Positions 37,301 through 46,809 are shown, numbered from the stretch's first letter. The stretch: 64,000 nt of DNA from Undaria pinnatifida (GCA_012845835.1 JABAKD010000006.1:5017044-5081043), one strand, 5' to 3'. Notes: generated by a model from the letters alone, not told the origin. Numbers and translations are program-made.

Positions 37301-38665
37301 CCTCCGCGCTCGCCTTCGCATATACGTCTCGACGACCAGGCGGACATGGGGAATTTCAAGGACGAGCATCCGGAGTACTCGGACGGACTGATGGTGTTCG
37401 CGCTGCAGTTCGCCACTGCCAGCCGCTGGTCCATCAACGCGCTACTCGGCGACTACAACGAATGCGACATGGAGTGCACGAGGGGATCTCCCGAACCATG
37501 CGGATGTCGCTGCATTCTCAATCCCGACGACCTGACAAATGACGAGGTTGTGTGTGGGAAGGCGAAAATCGGCGATTTTTTACGTTCGACATACGGCGTT
37601 GTTTCGTTTCTTCGTGTTAATGCTACTATGTTTTGTCATGACAGACAGTGGTATCACATTCAGGGTAATAATAGCAAGCTGTCCGCGTCTTGGCGCGACA
37701 TCGCGTGTAGGGATCTGCACTCCGAGCGATGCAAGTGTCATCACGTAGTGAATTGGGGGGAGGCTATCCTGCCAATGGCCGGGCATTTCTTTTGTTTATG
37801 GTAGCGAAAGTTCTGCAAAACTCAACTCAACAAGTTGGCTCGATCGTTCTTCGTGGCACGTCTGTCCTTCGCCCTCCTTTCCTGTTCGTGAGGCGTTCAT
37901 GGCACGCTGATTCATCGTGAAAAACGCGGTATGAATACTCTATACCTGGTGCCTGATATATAATACGTTGACGTGGTGCTCGAAACCGCAGCCGCGTATT
38001 TTTTTTGTAGTAACGGGTGAGGTTACTCGTTGGTTATACCGTTACCAAGTAGCCCAGTGGGTAGTGTATAGAACCAACACCACGGTTGGGGGAGTGCTGT
38101 AGGGCTCGGGGAAGTGGATGCCCAGTGTCTCGGTGTGCACTGCCGCGGAAGGAAAACCTTTTTTACTGCACCGACAACTTTTTCAAGGTCCGTTTTGGTG
38201 TGAGGTATCCCTCCCACCTCCCCTGCCGCGCGAAGCTTCGGGGTCTGATTTCACGGGTTTGTTTCGATGTCGTCTTCTTCGAAAACACGGCAATCGTTAA
38301 GAATGTCTTGGATTAGTGCGAGATAAACAAAATAAAATTTACCACCCTTCTTCCATTTATTCATTACGCTCGTGCAGGCTCGTACAGTACGTGTACCGGT
38401 GTATCGTCCGACTCGACGTCGGAAACCAAGCAAGGTCCTGAAAATGGTATGGATTCATTAAACGCTGGGGCGTTGTATCGTAGGGTTATATATTATGTGT
38501 CCGATCGGGGGGGGGGGGGGGGGGGGGGCTCTCGTTGATATGTTTTCCCTTACTATATGATATGCAACGTGACGAAAATCGGTGTACGCCGTGATGGAAG
38601 ATGCGATGATCGCGTACACCACCCTTTTCAACGCGGCGGACTTCACGTACCAAGACGTCCGAGAA
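16313..38665 (+). CDS. tyrosinase-like copper protein with N-terminal membrane anchor (3' end missing)
   Basis: Spliced model: exons 16313-16759, 26452-27315, 29236-29381, 30186-30381, 34738-34921, 37281-37546 and 38582-38665, all phase-compatible (about 730 codons). Exon 1 (MTYPDRSYGAVEGHG...) has a Ser-rich cytosolic stretch, KRR, and one hydrophobic helix (VFGAGTVIVLASMIVGYVLV), so a type II membrane protein. Exon 2 has Ser and Gly-rich linkers and ends YVRRELRDLTVEDREAF then VHNAE. Exon 3 gives CuA: YHNGMMFLTAH has the classic H-x8-H, then SLAFWDYTIES. Exon 4: IFGPDMFGSAMG and SDGRFANV. Exon 5: CuB H-x3-H in NIHADMHAG. Exon 6: CGCRCILNPDDLTNDE. Tyrosinases oxidise phenols with a dicopper centre; the Arg after the third CuA His is Leu here. 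The exon 7 acceptor lacks AG, and later exons fall in or beyond the gap. Joining exon 1 to exon 2 over 9.7 kb is the weakest step. Confidence 0.6.
17023..17760 (+). mobile_element. TIR element G, copy 1 (right end replaced)
   Basis: Begins with ACGAGGAACTCGCCAAATCG then AATTTCGATTTTTT, the terminal inverted repeat of the family, and carries the common interior (GGGTCAACGAACACCCGTGG; GCGGCTAG; a conserved 76-codon frame at 17244). At ATGCAAATTAAATTAAATTA the expected right TIR is missing and the tandem array starts. A facing TIR occurs at 21612-21653, so this and the array may form one composite of 4.6 kb. Confidence 0.75.
17769..21096 (+). repeat. tandem array of four 0.82-0.85 kb units
   Basis: Units start with AAACCCGAACGATCCC at 17769, 18618, 19457 and 20279 (lengths about 849, 839, 822, 818). 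Each has GGTTATAAATCCTGCGAGG (TATA-like), a CTGCTGCTG run, the palindrome GCACGCACGTGCGTGC or a variant, and an AT-rich end CTCGATTTACTC. Units 3 and 4 are almost identical over most of their length; units 1 and 2 have diverged. A minus-strand frame of 125-128 codons survives in units 3 and 4, but it is shortened in units 1 and 2, so I do not call it a gene. The array lies inside intron 1 of the tyrosinase-like gene. Confidence 0.9.
21383..21471 (-). mobile_element. 88-bp MITE family P, copy 1
   Basis: Flanked by TGACCCCTTTAGAGCCCC and TAAAGGGGTTA. Interior TACTAAATCCAAGTAATTTT, then CCCAAAAACGGGTTTC. Inserted within the inverted portion of the G composite. Confidence 0.8.
21475..21655 (-). 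mobile_element. inverted G-type end
   Basis: On the minus strand this starts AACGAGGAACTTGCAAAATC and later reads TCGACTAAATTCGACCAACG then AGAAAGTCTTTTTT, matching the interior near 17641 in reverse orientation. CTCTACAACCACCATATGG also mirrors the end of the tandem array (21076-21103). Confidence 0.65.
21686..22493 (+). mobile_element. TIR element G, copy 2, both ends present
   Basis: Left TIR GAACGAGGAACTTGCCAAAT and right TIR TCGAAATTCGATTTGGCAAG...TCGTCGTTAA face each other over about 36 bp. The 0.8 kb interior includes a 76-codon frame at 21911 (MAGSGLEAMALGVSWMGWRH...) and a minus-strand frame, both conserved in the three copies, probably only because transposition was recent. No transposase, so non-autonomous. 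Confidence 0.8.
22494..23440. other. intronic sequence, mostly unassigned
   Basis: No gene seen. Segment 22780-22905 is an inverted copy of 61868-61995 (GCCCAACGCTAGCTGGCGCA and TTTTCATACGCGTCGTGTG), so it belongs to another dispersed repeat. A run of TTTTTATTTTTTATTTTTATT lies near 22752. Confidence 0.6.
23549..23724. repeat. (TCC)n microsatellite
   Basis: Nearly pure TCC/TTCC triplets, purine/pyrimidine asymmetric and potentially triplex-forming. The poly-Ser, poly-Glu and poly-Gly frames across it are artefacts. Confidence 0.95.
24157..24967 (+). mobile_element. TIR element G, copy 3
   Basis: Left end degenerate (TTAACGAAGAGCACGGAAAA), right end well kept (GGCAAGTTCCTCGTTAGTTC). The interior aligns with the other copies, with its 76-codon frame at 24389 starting MTAGGLEAMALGVS instead of MAGSGLEAMALGVS. 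Confidence 0.8.
25090..25340. repeat. 42-bp minisatellite, six units
   Basis: The unit AACCCGAACCCAAAACGGGC + CAGAAATGGGCGAGAAAAGCCC is repeated six times with minor AACGCG variants. Because 42 is a multiple of three, most reading frames stay open; they encode 14-residue repeats such as TRTQNGPEMGEKSP and are not evidence of a gene. Confidence 0.95.
25383..25485 (-). repeat. family A cassette
   Basis: Minus strand reading MSINLKFVRLMADVLEN, with ATG kept and several substitutions but no indel. It directly follows the small hairpin AGCGGCTGCGCCGCT. Confidence 0.8.
25486..26451. other. intronic sequence before exon 2 of the tyrosinase-like gene
   Basis: Unassigned, except for two ACCACGCAGCTTGC words (25734, 25977) and a partial family D repeat at 26158-26215 (GAGGTATTGAGCTCCTCATG). 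The T-rich acceptor TTTGTTTGTTTTGCAG closes the intron. Confidence 0.5.
27951..28215 (-). mobile_element. family E MITE-like element, copy 1
   Basis: Bounded by CTCTACGGTAGCCCTCCCCC and GGGGGGGGTTATCGTAG, imperfect inverted ends. The interior carries CATGAAACGTTCGTTAAAG and TCGGCGGTTTCAAAACCAGC. Two further copies lie at 56510 and 59012. Confidence 0.65.
28333..28500 (-). repeat. family B cassette, decayed peptide
   Basis: Minus strand has the long upstream part (GGGGAGTCGCCGACCTGTAT, ATACGCGCG-like) and the core, but ATG is ACG and the frame is shifted (CTTCGAGGAAATCTTCGATC). Confidence 0.75.
28543..28635 (+). mobile_element. 88-bp MITE family P, copy 2
   Basis: AACCCCAGCCCTTTACAACT at the left, CTAAAGGGGTTAAC at the right; the left end carries a small insertion. 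Confidence 0.8.
28697..28885. repeat. 50-bp tandem repeat, four units
   Basis: Each unit begins CGATCGAGTTGCAC, has a T-rich tract, then CAGGCTACTC and AAAGCATA and ends GTTTTCG. Lies in intron 2 of the tyrosinase-like gene. Confidence 0.9.
29524..29608 (+). mobile_element. LINE 3' end, short poly-C tail
   Basis: CGCTCCGTCTGGAAAGGGAT and ACGGCAAGCAACAAATGAG are the 3' coding end of the poly-C-tailed LINE, 5'-truncated to about 80 bp. The tail here is only CCTCCCC after GCGCGCG. Confidence 0.6.
30063..30137. repeat. (TTTG)n microsatellite
   Basis: About 18 tetranucleotides immediately before the acceptor region of tyrosinase-like exon 4. Confidence 0.95.
30726..30813 (+). mobile_element. 88-bp MITE family P, copy 3
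   Basis: TAAGCCCTCTACAACTGGAA at the left, CTAAAGGGGTTAATA at the right, with the full interior. A partial family D repeat (30527-30700) precedes it. Confidence 0.8.
31112..31280. repeat. (GAAC)n microsatellite
   Basis: About 42 tetramers with one GAAC-GAC slip at 31206. The NERT and FVRS repeat frames on both strands are artefacts of this tract. Confidence 0.95.
32049..32150 (-). repeat. family A cassette
   Basis: Minus strand encodes MSIDPKFVELMADVLKIY with ATG kept. Distal end ACTCACCCATATCGTATATC. Confidence 0.85.
32359..32560 (+). mobile_element. MITE family M, partial copy
   Basis: Left TIR GTGCTACGATAGAGGGAGGT and the left two thirds of the element are present (TGAAATGACGGGGGCTCC, ATAGGCCATTTTGTTTT). 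The right half is missing after CCTAGGCCATGAGATA. Confidence 0.7.
32561..33200. other. intronic sequence, nothing recognised
   Basis: AT-rich part of tyrosinase-like intron 4 with two weakly similar CACATCACCTCGC words (32563, 32919). No ORF or RNA gene. Confidence 0.5.
33201..34437 (+). repeat. poly-C-punctuated repeat block ending in a family B cassette
   Basis: Three imperfect 170-290 bp units each contain TCAAACGCCCCACCT, CCAGAGTAATAAACACTTC and TAGCCATCCATGCCGTAG, separated by C runs. They are followed by TGTCAGATTTTGTCCCCCTC and the family B cassette (34270-34437: GGGGAGTCGCCGACC, then MIVDKIFDLTAGVYF). The same order recurs at 60720-61335. A decayed family B core is also visible at 33620-33700. 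Confidence 0.75.
34545..34695 (+). mobile_element. LINE/short repeat 3' end with poly-C tail
   Basis: GAGGGTCTATGGTCATACGA, CTACGGCCATGCACAAACTG, then more than 100 bp of C runs broken by T. It stops only 43 bp before exon 5 of the tyrosinase-like gene, so the C tract stands in the polypyrimidine position of that intron. Confidence 0.7.
35068..35182. repeat. 115-bp foldback element
   Basis: CCTAATATTACGGGGGACCC...AAATAGGACC is mirrored by GGTTCTATTTACTATCGTCC...TAATAGTAGG, about 34 bp arms with a few mismatches around a 47-bp loop. It is probably a tiny MITE; only one copy was seen. Confidence 0.65.
35183..36590. other. intronic sequence, largely unassigned
   Basis: Contains a partial family D repeat (35795-35925), poly-T and poly-C runs (36229-36249, 36346-36360) and a TGTGTATGTGTGTATG run. 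No exon of the tyrosinase-like gene is evident. Confidence 0.5.
36600..36745 (+). mobile_element. two LINE 3' ends in tandem, each with poly-C tail
   Basis: TCGAAAGGGATGATTGGTCA...ACTAAGGCAGCAACAAATGAGT-C(20) is followed at once by AAATGTCAAATGACTAAGGC...AATTAGTAC-C(17). The second copy begins inside the C tail of the first. Confidence 0.75.
36930..37050. repeat. GGGTC-rich palindromic patch
   Basis: ACGGGTCGGGTCGC and GCGACCCGACCCGT are perfect 14-bp arms about 85 bp apart, with GTCGGGTC-like words between. Intron sequence. Confidence 0.7.
38508..38528. repeat. poly-G run
   Basis: About 20 consecutive G residues in the intron before tyrosinase-like exon 7, the opposite orientation of the usual C tracts. 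Confidence 0.9.
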
Positions 38666-38774
38666 GTACGTACAACTCTCATGCAGGTGCCATTTGTTTC
38701 TTTTTTTTTGGGGGGGGGAGCTTGACTTCGTTCATCGTGAATTATTACTGGGTTATGTTGGTTGGGAAAAGCCT

Positions 38775-39274
38775 NNNNNNNNNNNNNNNNNNNNNNNNNN
38801 NNNNNNNNNNNNNNNNNNNNNNNNNNNNNNNNNNNNNNNNNNNNNNNNNNNNNNNNNNNNNNNNNNNNNNNNNNNNNNNNNNNNNNNNNNNNNNNNNNNN
38901 NNNNNNNNNNNNNNNNNNNNNNNNNNNNNNNNNNNNNNNNNNNNNNNNNNNNNNNNNNNNNNNNNNNNNNNNNNNNNNNNNNNNNNNNNNNNNNNNNNNN
39001 NNNNNNNNNNNNNNNNNNNNNNNNNNNNNNNNNNNNNNNNNNNNNNNNNNNNNNNNNNNNNNNNNNNNNNNNNNNNNNNNNNNNNNNNNNNNNNNNNNNN
39101 NNNNNNNNNNNNNNNNNNNNNNNNNNNNNNNNNNNNNNNNNNNNNNNNNNNNNNNNNNNNNNNNNNNNNNNNNNNNNNNNNNNNNNNNNNNNNNNNNNNN
39201 NNNNNNNNNNNNNNNNNNNNNNNNNNNNNNNNNNNNNNNNNNNNNNNNNNNNNNNNNNNNNNNNNNNNNNNNNN
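38775..39274. other. assembly gap (500 N)
   Basis: Exactly 500 undetermined bases, a typical fixed-size placeholder. The real distance, order and even adjacency of the two sides are unknown. Sequence resumes at the first base (GT) of an intron homologous to 3288. Confidence 0.99.
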
Positions 39275-39390
39275 GTACGTTGTCACTCACAGAGCACGTG
39301 TTTGCACGTTTGCACCTTTAACCACGTGACATCTCCTGATACTTTTTGCTTTGTGCATGTCGCCCTGCCGCACTTTATTTTTTGCTCAAG

Positions 39391-40738
<1,348 letters not shown>

Positions 40739-40832
40739 GGTGAGCTCAAGATCAACCGGGCAAAGCGCTCCCCTAAACCTTTTATCTGAACGCGAACTTG
40801 AAACTTTAACCTTCCATGTCAACCGATCAGCG

Positions 40833-43800
40833 ATGTACTCGCTCGCAACGAATACCCGTCGTGCTGAAATTGCCCGCGAGCGCAGGCGTAGGCGCGCGTG
40901 CATTTTAGCGGGGCGGCGCTCACGACGTACCCTTCAAAACGAAACTCGAACGCAGAACACTAATAACATGGAACGTGATCTCCGCAGTAACAACCTGGAC
41001 AGCGATTCTGAATCAGAGACTGACGTCGTTGTTCAACATTTTAATCGAATGAGAAACCGCATCCCTCGAAGACCCGACCCTAGAGACGTTGCCGCTGCCA
41101 ATTCCATGGAAGGTTCAGAAGAAAGACTTGGTGTGCAAGCCTTTAATTCCACCAACTTTGAGTATCCACTTGAGGCGTACGAACTAAAATACCCGTGCTT
41201 GCTACATGAAAGTAACTATACGTGCCAACACTGTGGGTCTGTGCTATGGAAAGAGGAACGGTCTGGGTCCTATAACTGTTGTAACCGTGGGAGATCTGCC
41301 ATTCACCGGCTTAAACCTATTCCACAAACATTGTTATCGCTCTTCCAAACCGCACGTTTTCGCGAATCACAAAGGGCATATAACGGGTTATTTAGTTTCA
41401 CAGCTTTGGGAGCAGGAGGCATAGAAAACCGATCGTGGACTCAAGGAAAACCACCGACAATGCTTACTCTCCATGGTAAAGCATACCATAGAATTTTCGA
41501 CTTACAGGAGAAGTATCAAAACCAAAATGTTAACAACAGTGCCAGGTTTTACATATTCGATTCCGAATTCGCACAGACAACCTCCTCACAACATTTAGAT
41601 TCACGGATTGCAGGCACTCTAAGATCCCACGTGAACAGCGAGATTAGGTGGGCTCGAGAATACAGGTCTGCCGTAGACACAATATTAAACACATCAGCGT
41701 CAGAGTCCAGTGCGCCTTTTATAGAGTTCAGTGAAGTTAGCAGAGTTAATGATGGACCAGTGTTGGGCGAGAATCCGAGTGCAAATGAAATAGCAGCTTT
41801 AGTGTTTACCTCAGGGAATCAAAATGATGCGCCGCGAGCAGTTATCACCTATCCAAGGAACAGCCCAGATAACAAACCACGCTTCCTGCCGCTTTGGAGC
41901 TCTGCATATGAAACGCTACAGTTCCCCCTGCTGTTTTTGCATGGAGAAGCAGGTTGGAGTAAGGGTAACTACAAAGAGAACCCGCCGTTCAAATCTAAAA
42001 CAATGAACCGGTCAAACACCGAAGCCGTAACGTTTCCCTTCTACTGTAGGCAGCGTATTCTTTCGGAGCCGATATTTAAGATTAACTGCCGAATCGCTCA
42101 GGAATGGGTCTGTGATTCTTTGAGCAGAATGGAAGAAGAGCGTTTGAATTTCGTCGAAAATAGTGACATGCAGCATAGGCTTGCTTCCAACCGGTCCATT
42201 CAAGACGCCCAACCTCATGAACAACCCGGTAAATTGCTTCCTGCTTCTCACCCTGGCTCACCTGCCAAGCGTAAAAGTGATACAGAAGACGCTCTATGCA
42301 TCGTGAACAGGCGAGGAAGACCGCATTTGTTCATCACCGTAACTTTCAATGCGGATTGGAAAGAGGTGCAAGAAAATTTGCTGCCAGGACAAAGTGCTTA
42401 TGATCGTCCTGATCTATGTTGTCGTGTTTTCAAATTGAAGATGAAAGAAATTATGAAGGTTTTAAAGTCTGGCAAAATTTTTGGCGCTTACGACAGCCAT
42501 TTAGCGGTGACGGAATTCCAAAAGAGGGGGTACCCTCACGCTCACATTCTCATGACCTTCAAAAATGCAGGCCCTGATGCCCTAAACGAAATGGACAAAT
42601 GGGTGTGGGCTCAGCTGCCTGACGAAAACATAGCAGGAGGAAAACTACGTGAAAAGGTACTCAAATACATGATACACAAGCCGTGTGGGGCAGTTGGAAA
42701 CATGAGTGCTCCATGCATGCAAGTAAACCGTCACACGAACAAAAAGTGTTGTAACAAGTACTTTCCGCAACCATTCAGAAGCATTGCAACCGTCAACGAC
42801 AAAACTGGACGGGCAGAATATACTCGGAGGAAGAACGGTGATAACCCGACCATAAGAATGAGAGTAAACAACCAATGGAAAAGTGTTAGGATAGGAAACG
42901 AGTGGGTGGTGCCGTACAACCCCATGTTGCTCATGATGTTTGACTGCCACATTTGTGTTGATGTCGTCACCGCAACATCATGCGTTAAATACGTGTTCAA
43001 ATATTGTCACAAAGGGGACGCGTTTATTCGAGCAAGGATACAGGGCATTACCTCAGAAGTTGAACAATATAGAAAAACGAGGTATATTTCAGCCGCAGAG
43101 GCGACGTGGAGACTATTAGGTTACCATATGGTGGACAGATACCCTGCGGTAACTAAGATTCACGCCCATCTTGAAGGAGAGCAACAAATCACTTATCCCA
43201 AAAATGCCACCCACGATGATAGACTTGAGATAGCCGCGCAGTCACAGACACACGTGCTCAGGTACTACATGCGACCGAAAAATCCCTGCTTTTCGGACTT
43301 GACCATTCTAGACTATTACGAGCAATACACTATCACCTCGCCCAAAAAAGATGACCCTCCGCTTGAGTTTGCTCCGCTTGGCAAATACCTCGATGGATAC
43401 AAAAACATCGTTTCCAAACGAAAAAACGACGATCACGTTTGCCGAATTTCGTTTCAGAGTCCAGCGGTGGGAGATCTCTACTACTTGAGGTTGTTACTAC
43501 ACACGATTCCAGCCAGGTCGTTCGCAGAATTACGAACAGTGCAAACAGACACAGGCGATCCCGTTGTTCACCCTACTTTTCATGATGCCGCCAGAGCAAG
43601 AGGTCTCATCACGGGAGACGAAGAGTATTCACTATGTATGGAAGAAGCTTCAGTGTTTCAAGTTGCGTCCCAGCTCCGTGCTCTTTTCGTTACGCTCATT
43701 TTAGATGGTGCGCCAGCACCGAAGCTATGGCGTGACTTTAAGGACAACCTCATCGAAGATTTCCTTCTTAGGTTATCCACAGACGATGCCATACAAGCTG

Positions 43801-45950
43801 CCTTGTGTGAAATAGACCTCAAGCTAAACCAGCATGGTAAATGTAACGAACAAGTCAACCTTCCAAAGCCTATGCATCCGCGAACTGAATTTGAAAGGAT
43901 GCGTGATGCCTTCGACCCACAAACATGTGCAGAATACGCAGAGCTGCATGAACCGCGACTGACCAGTGAGCAGAGCCACATTTACAAAACAGTCTTAGAC
44001 TCAGTTCGAGCCGATAATGGGTGTCCATTTATGATTGATGCGCCCGCCGGAACTGGCAAGACATACACAGAAAAATGTATTTCCGCAAGGTTGAGAGGTG
44101 AAAGAAAGACAGTGCTCATCGTTGCTTCCACCGGCATCGCCGCCTTACAGCTCCCTGGAGGCTGGACCGCGCACTCCATGTTCAAATTACCTATGGACGA
44201 AGCAATGTCGCCAACCTGCGTATGCAACATAAACACCAACACTCAAAGAGCAGAGCTAATCCGCAAAGCGGACCTCATCATTTGGGACGAGTTACCTATG
44301 ACCCACAGATATTGCATTGAGGCCCTCGACAGAACACTTCAAGATCTGATGAAAAACAATAAGCTTTTTGGTGGAAAAACTATTTTGTTCAGTGGAGATT
44401 GGCGCCAAACAGGGCCAATAGTTAAGAACGGCACCGCCACCGATACCGTCGACGCAGCCTTTATTTCTAGCCCCCTATGGAAACACGTTAAACGCATGAG
44501 ACTAACCAAATCGCAACGAGACAAAGATGATCCTCAGTATGCTGCTTTTGTGCGGGCGATAGGCGAGGGTACCCACCCTACACAATCAATCGACGGCACG
44601 GACATGATTGCCTTGAATAACCACAACCTCGATGCCAATGACCACTTCCAGCTCAAATATACAACAAATTTCGATGAGCTCATGAACTTTGTGTATCCCA
44701 ATGTCAATGAACAATCGCGCAACTGGGACAAACGCGCCATATTGGCGACCACCAACAACGCAATTGACCGTTCTAATGAAGCCATATCGGACTTGCGGCC
44801 CGGAGAGTACTGTACATACCTCAGCTCAGATACACTAATAAGTGATGAGACCACGCCTCACACAGCCTTTGCTTCTCCTGAACACCTCCACCAATTAAAC
44901 GTGCAAGGTGTCCCTCCCCATGAGCTTTGCCTCAAGTCAGACGGACTTGCGATGATCGTGCGAAATCTCAACTTTTCGGAGGGACTCATCAACGGTCAAA
45001 AATGCGTTGTCCTCGCAGTTTCCCCAAACAGCCGAGTCCTTCAAGTCGAACTTCTCACCGAAACATCGCCCCATCCAATTGTTTTGATTCCACGTATAGG
45101 CTTTCGTGCGACAGTTGGAAGAAATGGCATCACGTTCATGCGAACACAGTTTCCCATCCGAACTTCATATTCCGTCACGGTGAATCGTTCACAGGGACAG
45201 ACACTTACAAAAATTGGCTTGGACTTGAGATCACCTGCGTTTGGGCATGGTCAACTTTACGTCGCGCTCAGCCGTGCGCAAAATCGCCAGTCAATTATGT
45301 GCCTTTTACCACAAGAACATATTGTTGACGGCATTCCACACACGGAGAACATTGTATACCCTCCTTTCACCGCTGCCGCCACAGGCCAAGCTGTAACACC
45401 TCCACCGTATCAACCTCCAAACACCTCGCCTCCTGCGCCCTCCAATGCCTCCTCTCAACCGTCAAGTGACAGCCAAACTCCACCTCCAACATGGACAGTC
45501 GTCGACGAAATTGGGGATGGAGCATGCGGATTTCGCGGCATAGCACGACGAATATACAACGACCCAAACAGACACTACCAAGTACGCTCGGAAATACTCC
45601 AATACATGAACGAAAACCGCAACGACCCTAACTTGCTAAACGCCATTTCCGCTGGCATGAACCATGAACTACTCCAAGCCCTTGGTGAACCGCCACAACA
45701 GTATACATCATATGACAACTACCTCTCCATCATGTCTCACCCGCGAGCTTACCTTGGTGAGCCAGAAATTTACGCATGCATGCAACGATACAACATACCC
45801 ATAAACGTTACTATCGGAAACAACCCCCGACCAAATCCTCAAAACGCCGACCCTTCTACCATACACCTGCACTATCAACCACAATCACGTCATTACTCTT
45901 CCCTAATCCTAAATAACCCTTCCACCGACCATCCGCCTGTCGCAGCATGA
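40833..45950 (+). CDS. Helitron transposase, copy 2: HUH Rep + helicase + OTU
   Basis: Same protein as the frame at 4842 from NTRRAEIARE onward; all catalytic motifs (HUH, YVFKY, Walker A/B, OTU Cys/His) are intact. The single-base deletion near 40851 puts the copy-1 ATG (40816) out of frame. The nearest in-frame ATG is 40833 (MYSLATNTRR); 40968 (MERDLRSNN) is another choice. If 40968 is the true start in both copies, the deletion is silent. Confidence 0.9.
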   Translation: MYSLATNTRRAEIARERRRRRACILAGRRSRRTLQNETRTQNTNNMERDLRSNNLDSDSESETDVVVQHFNRMRNRIPRRPDPRDVAAANSMEGSEERLGVQAFNSTNFEYPLEAYELKYPCLLHESNYTCQHCGSVLWKEERSGSYNCCNRGRSAIHRLKPIPQTLLSLFQTARFRESQRAYNGLFSFTALGAGGIENRSWTQGKPPTMLTLHGKAYHRIFDLQEKYQNQNVNNSARFYIFDSEFAQTTSSQHLDSRIAGTLRSHVNSEIRWAREYRSAVDTILNTSASESSAPFIEFSEVSRVNDGPVLGENPSANEIAALVFTSGNQNDAPRAVITYPRNSPDNKPRFLPLWSSAYETLQFPLLFLHGEAGWSKGNYKENPPFKSKTMNRSNTEAVTFPFYCRQRILSEPIFKINCRIAQEWVCDSLSRMEEERLNFVENSDMQHRLASNRSIQDAQPHEQPGKLLPASHPGSPAKRKSDTEDALCIVNRRGRPHLFITVTFNADWKEVQENLLPGQSAYDRPDLCCRVFKLKMKEIMKVLKSGKIFGAYDSHLAVTEFQKRGYPHAHILMTFKNAGPDALNEMDKWVWAQLPDENIAGGKLREKVLKYMIHKPCGAVGNMSAPCMQVNRHTNKKCCNKYFPQPFRSIATVNDKTGRAEYTRRKNGDNPTIRMRVNNQWKSVRIGNEWVVPYNPMLLMMFDCHICVDVVTATSCVKYVFKYCHKGDAFIRARIQGITSEVEQYRKTRYISAAEATWRLLGYHMVDRYPAVTKIHAHLEGEQQITYPKNATHDDRLEIAAQSQTHVLRYYMRPKNPCFSDLTILDYYEQYTITSPKKDDPPLEFAPLGKYLDGYKNIVSKRKNDDHVCRISFQSPAVGDLYYLRLLLHTIPARSFAELRTVQTDTGDPVVHPTFHDAARARGLITGDEEYSLCMEEASVFQVASQLRALFVTLILDGAPAPKLWRDFKDNLIEDFLLRLSTDDAIQAALCEIDLKLNQHGKCNEQVNLPKPMHPRTEFERMRDAFDPQTCAEYAELHEPRLTSEQSHIYKTVLDSVRADNGCPFMIDAPAGTGKTYTEKCISARLRGERKTVLIVASTGIAALQLPGGWTAHSMFKLPMDEAMSPTCVCNINTNTQRAELIRKADLIIWDELPMTHRYCIEALDRTLQDLMKNNKLFGGKTILFSGDWRQTGPIVKNGTATDTVDAAFISSPLWKHVKRMRLTKSQRDKDDPQYAAFVRAIGEGTHPTQSIDGTDMIALNNHNLDANDHFQLKYTTNFDELMNFVYPNVNEQSRNWDKRAILATTNNAIDRSNEAISDLRPGEYCTYLSSDTLISDETTPHTAFASPEHLHQLNVQGVPPHELCLKSDGLAMIVRNLNFSEGLINGQKCVVLAVSPNSRVLQVELLTETSPHPIVLIPRIGFRATVGRNGITFMRTQFPIRTSYSVTVNRSQGQTLTKIGLDLRSPAFGHGQLYVALSRAQNRQSIMCLLPQEHIVDGIPHTENIVYPPFTAAATGQAVTPPPYQPPNTSPPAPSNASSQPSSDSQTPPPTWTVVDEIGDGACGFRGIARRIYNDPNRHYQVRSEILQYMNENRNDPNLLNAISAGMNHELLQALGEPPQQYTSYDNYLSIMSHPRAYLGEPEIYACMQRYNIPINVTIGNNPRPNPQNADPSTIHLHYQPQSRHYSSLILNNPSTDHPPVAA

Positions 45951-46186
45951 CCGCGCCGCCAACGCGCCAGCGCCGGTGGTTCGCCTCTATGATCGTCCCT
46001 GACGACCTTCACCACTTCTTCGACCCACACTTCGAGCGCTCCCTCATTGCGGACGCAGAGCAAGAGGCCACCGGCGACACCCGGCAGCAAGTCGAAGATG
46101 ATGCCAACTTCGAAGCGGAACTTCAAGACTACTACTCAACGTCCTTCCAGTGGCACATCAAAATGTGCCAATGTAGCCGTCCATGA
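45947..46186 (+). CDS. 79-codon ORF overlapping the transposase stop, copy 2
   Basis: Identical to 9974-10213, including the ATGA overlap. Confidence 0.4.
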   Translation: MTAPPTRQRRWFASMIVPDDLHHFFDPHFERSLIADAEQEATGDTRQQVEDDANFEAELQDYYSTSFQWHIKMCQCSRP

Positions 46187-46433
46187 TAACTGTCGACCCC
46201 AAGTTACTCGTGGGGCCAGGTGTATATTTCGTGTATATATGTCAGTAGCCGCGGACACGCTCAGTCTCGTGCTAATTATTTCCCGCGGCATTGTCAGTAG
46301 TAAGTCTTCATTTTTTCAGCCATTCTGTACATGGTAGCCGGCGAGTACATATTAGCGGCCACCGTGGCATTTTGTCTAACCCTAAATAGTGAGTCTTCAT
46401 TTTTTCAGTGCCGAGTTTGCGCGTGCGCCGCGC

Positions 46434-46809
46434 CGGCATACTGTCTGTTTTTTCCCGTTGTCAGCCAAGTATGTAGTCTCAGCTTTCGTAGCATCAAATT
46501 GTAAGTAGGGAGTCTTCATTTTTGCGGTGCCGAGTTTGCGCCAACCTCTTCATAGCCATGTCTGTTATGCGAACGTCTTTGAGTGGGTGAAGAGTTCGAG
46601 TTGCAATGCATCTGGCTACCCCGGCATACTGTCTGTTTTTTCCCGGTGTCAGCCAAGTATGTAGTCTCAGCTTTCGTAGCATCAAATTGTAAGTAGGGAG
46701 TCTTCATTTTTGCGGTGCCGAGTTTGCGCCAACCTCTTCATAGCCATGTCTGTTATGCGAACGTCTTTGAGTGGGTGAAGAGTTCGAGTTGCAATGCATC
46801 TGGCTACCC
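46434..46809. repeat. 188-bp tandem units, Helitron tail copy 2
   Basis: Same pair as at 10461, with no unit gained or lost. Confidence 0.9.

Noticed and set aside
37547..37804. Continuation of tyrosinase-like exon 6 through to 37804
   Set aside because: The frame stays open, but LTNDE continues much better as VYAVMEDAMIAY at 38582; the run-on lacks family-like residues.
38043..38065. A-box-like TAGCCCAGTGGGTAG
   Set aside because: No B box at the expected distance and no fold.
38118..38190. Possible extra exon before GTCCGT
   Set aside because: Open frame and donor-like end, but no family similarity and no necessary phase.
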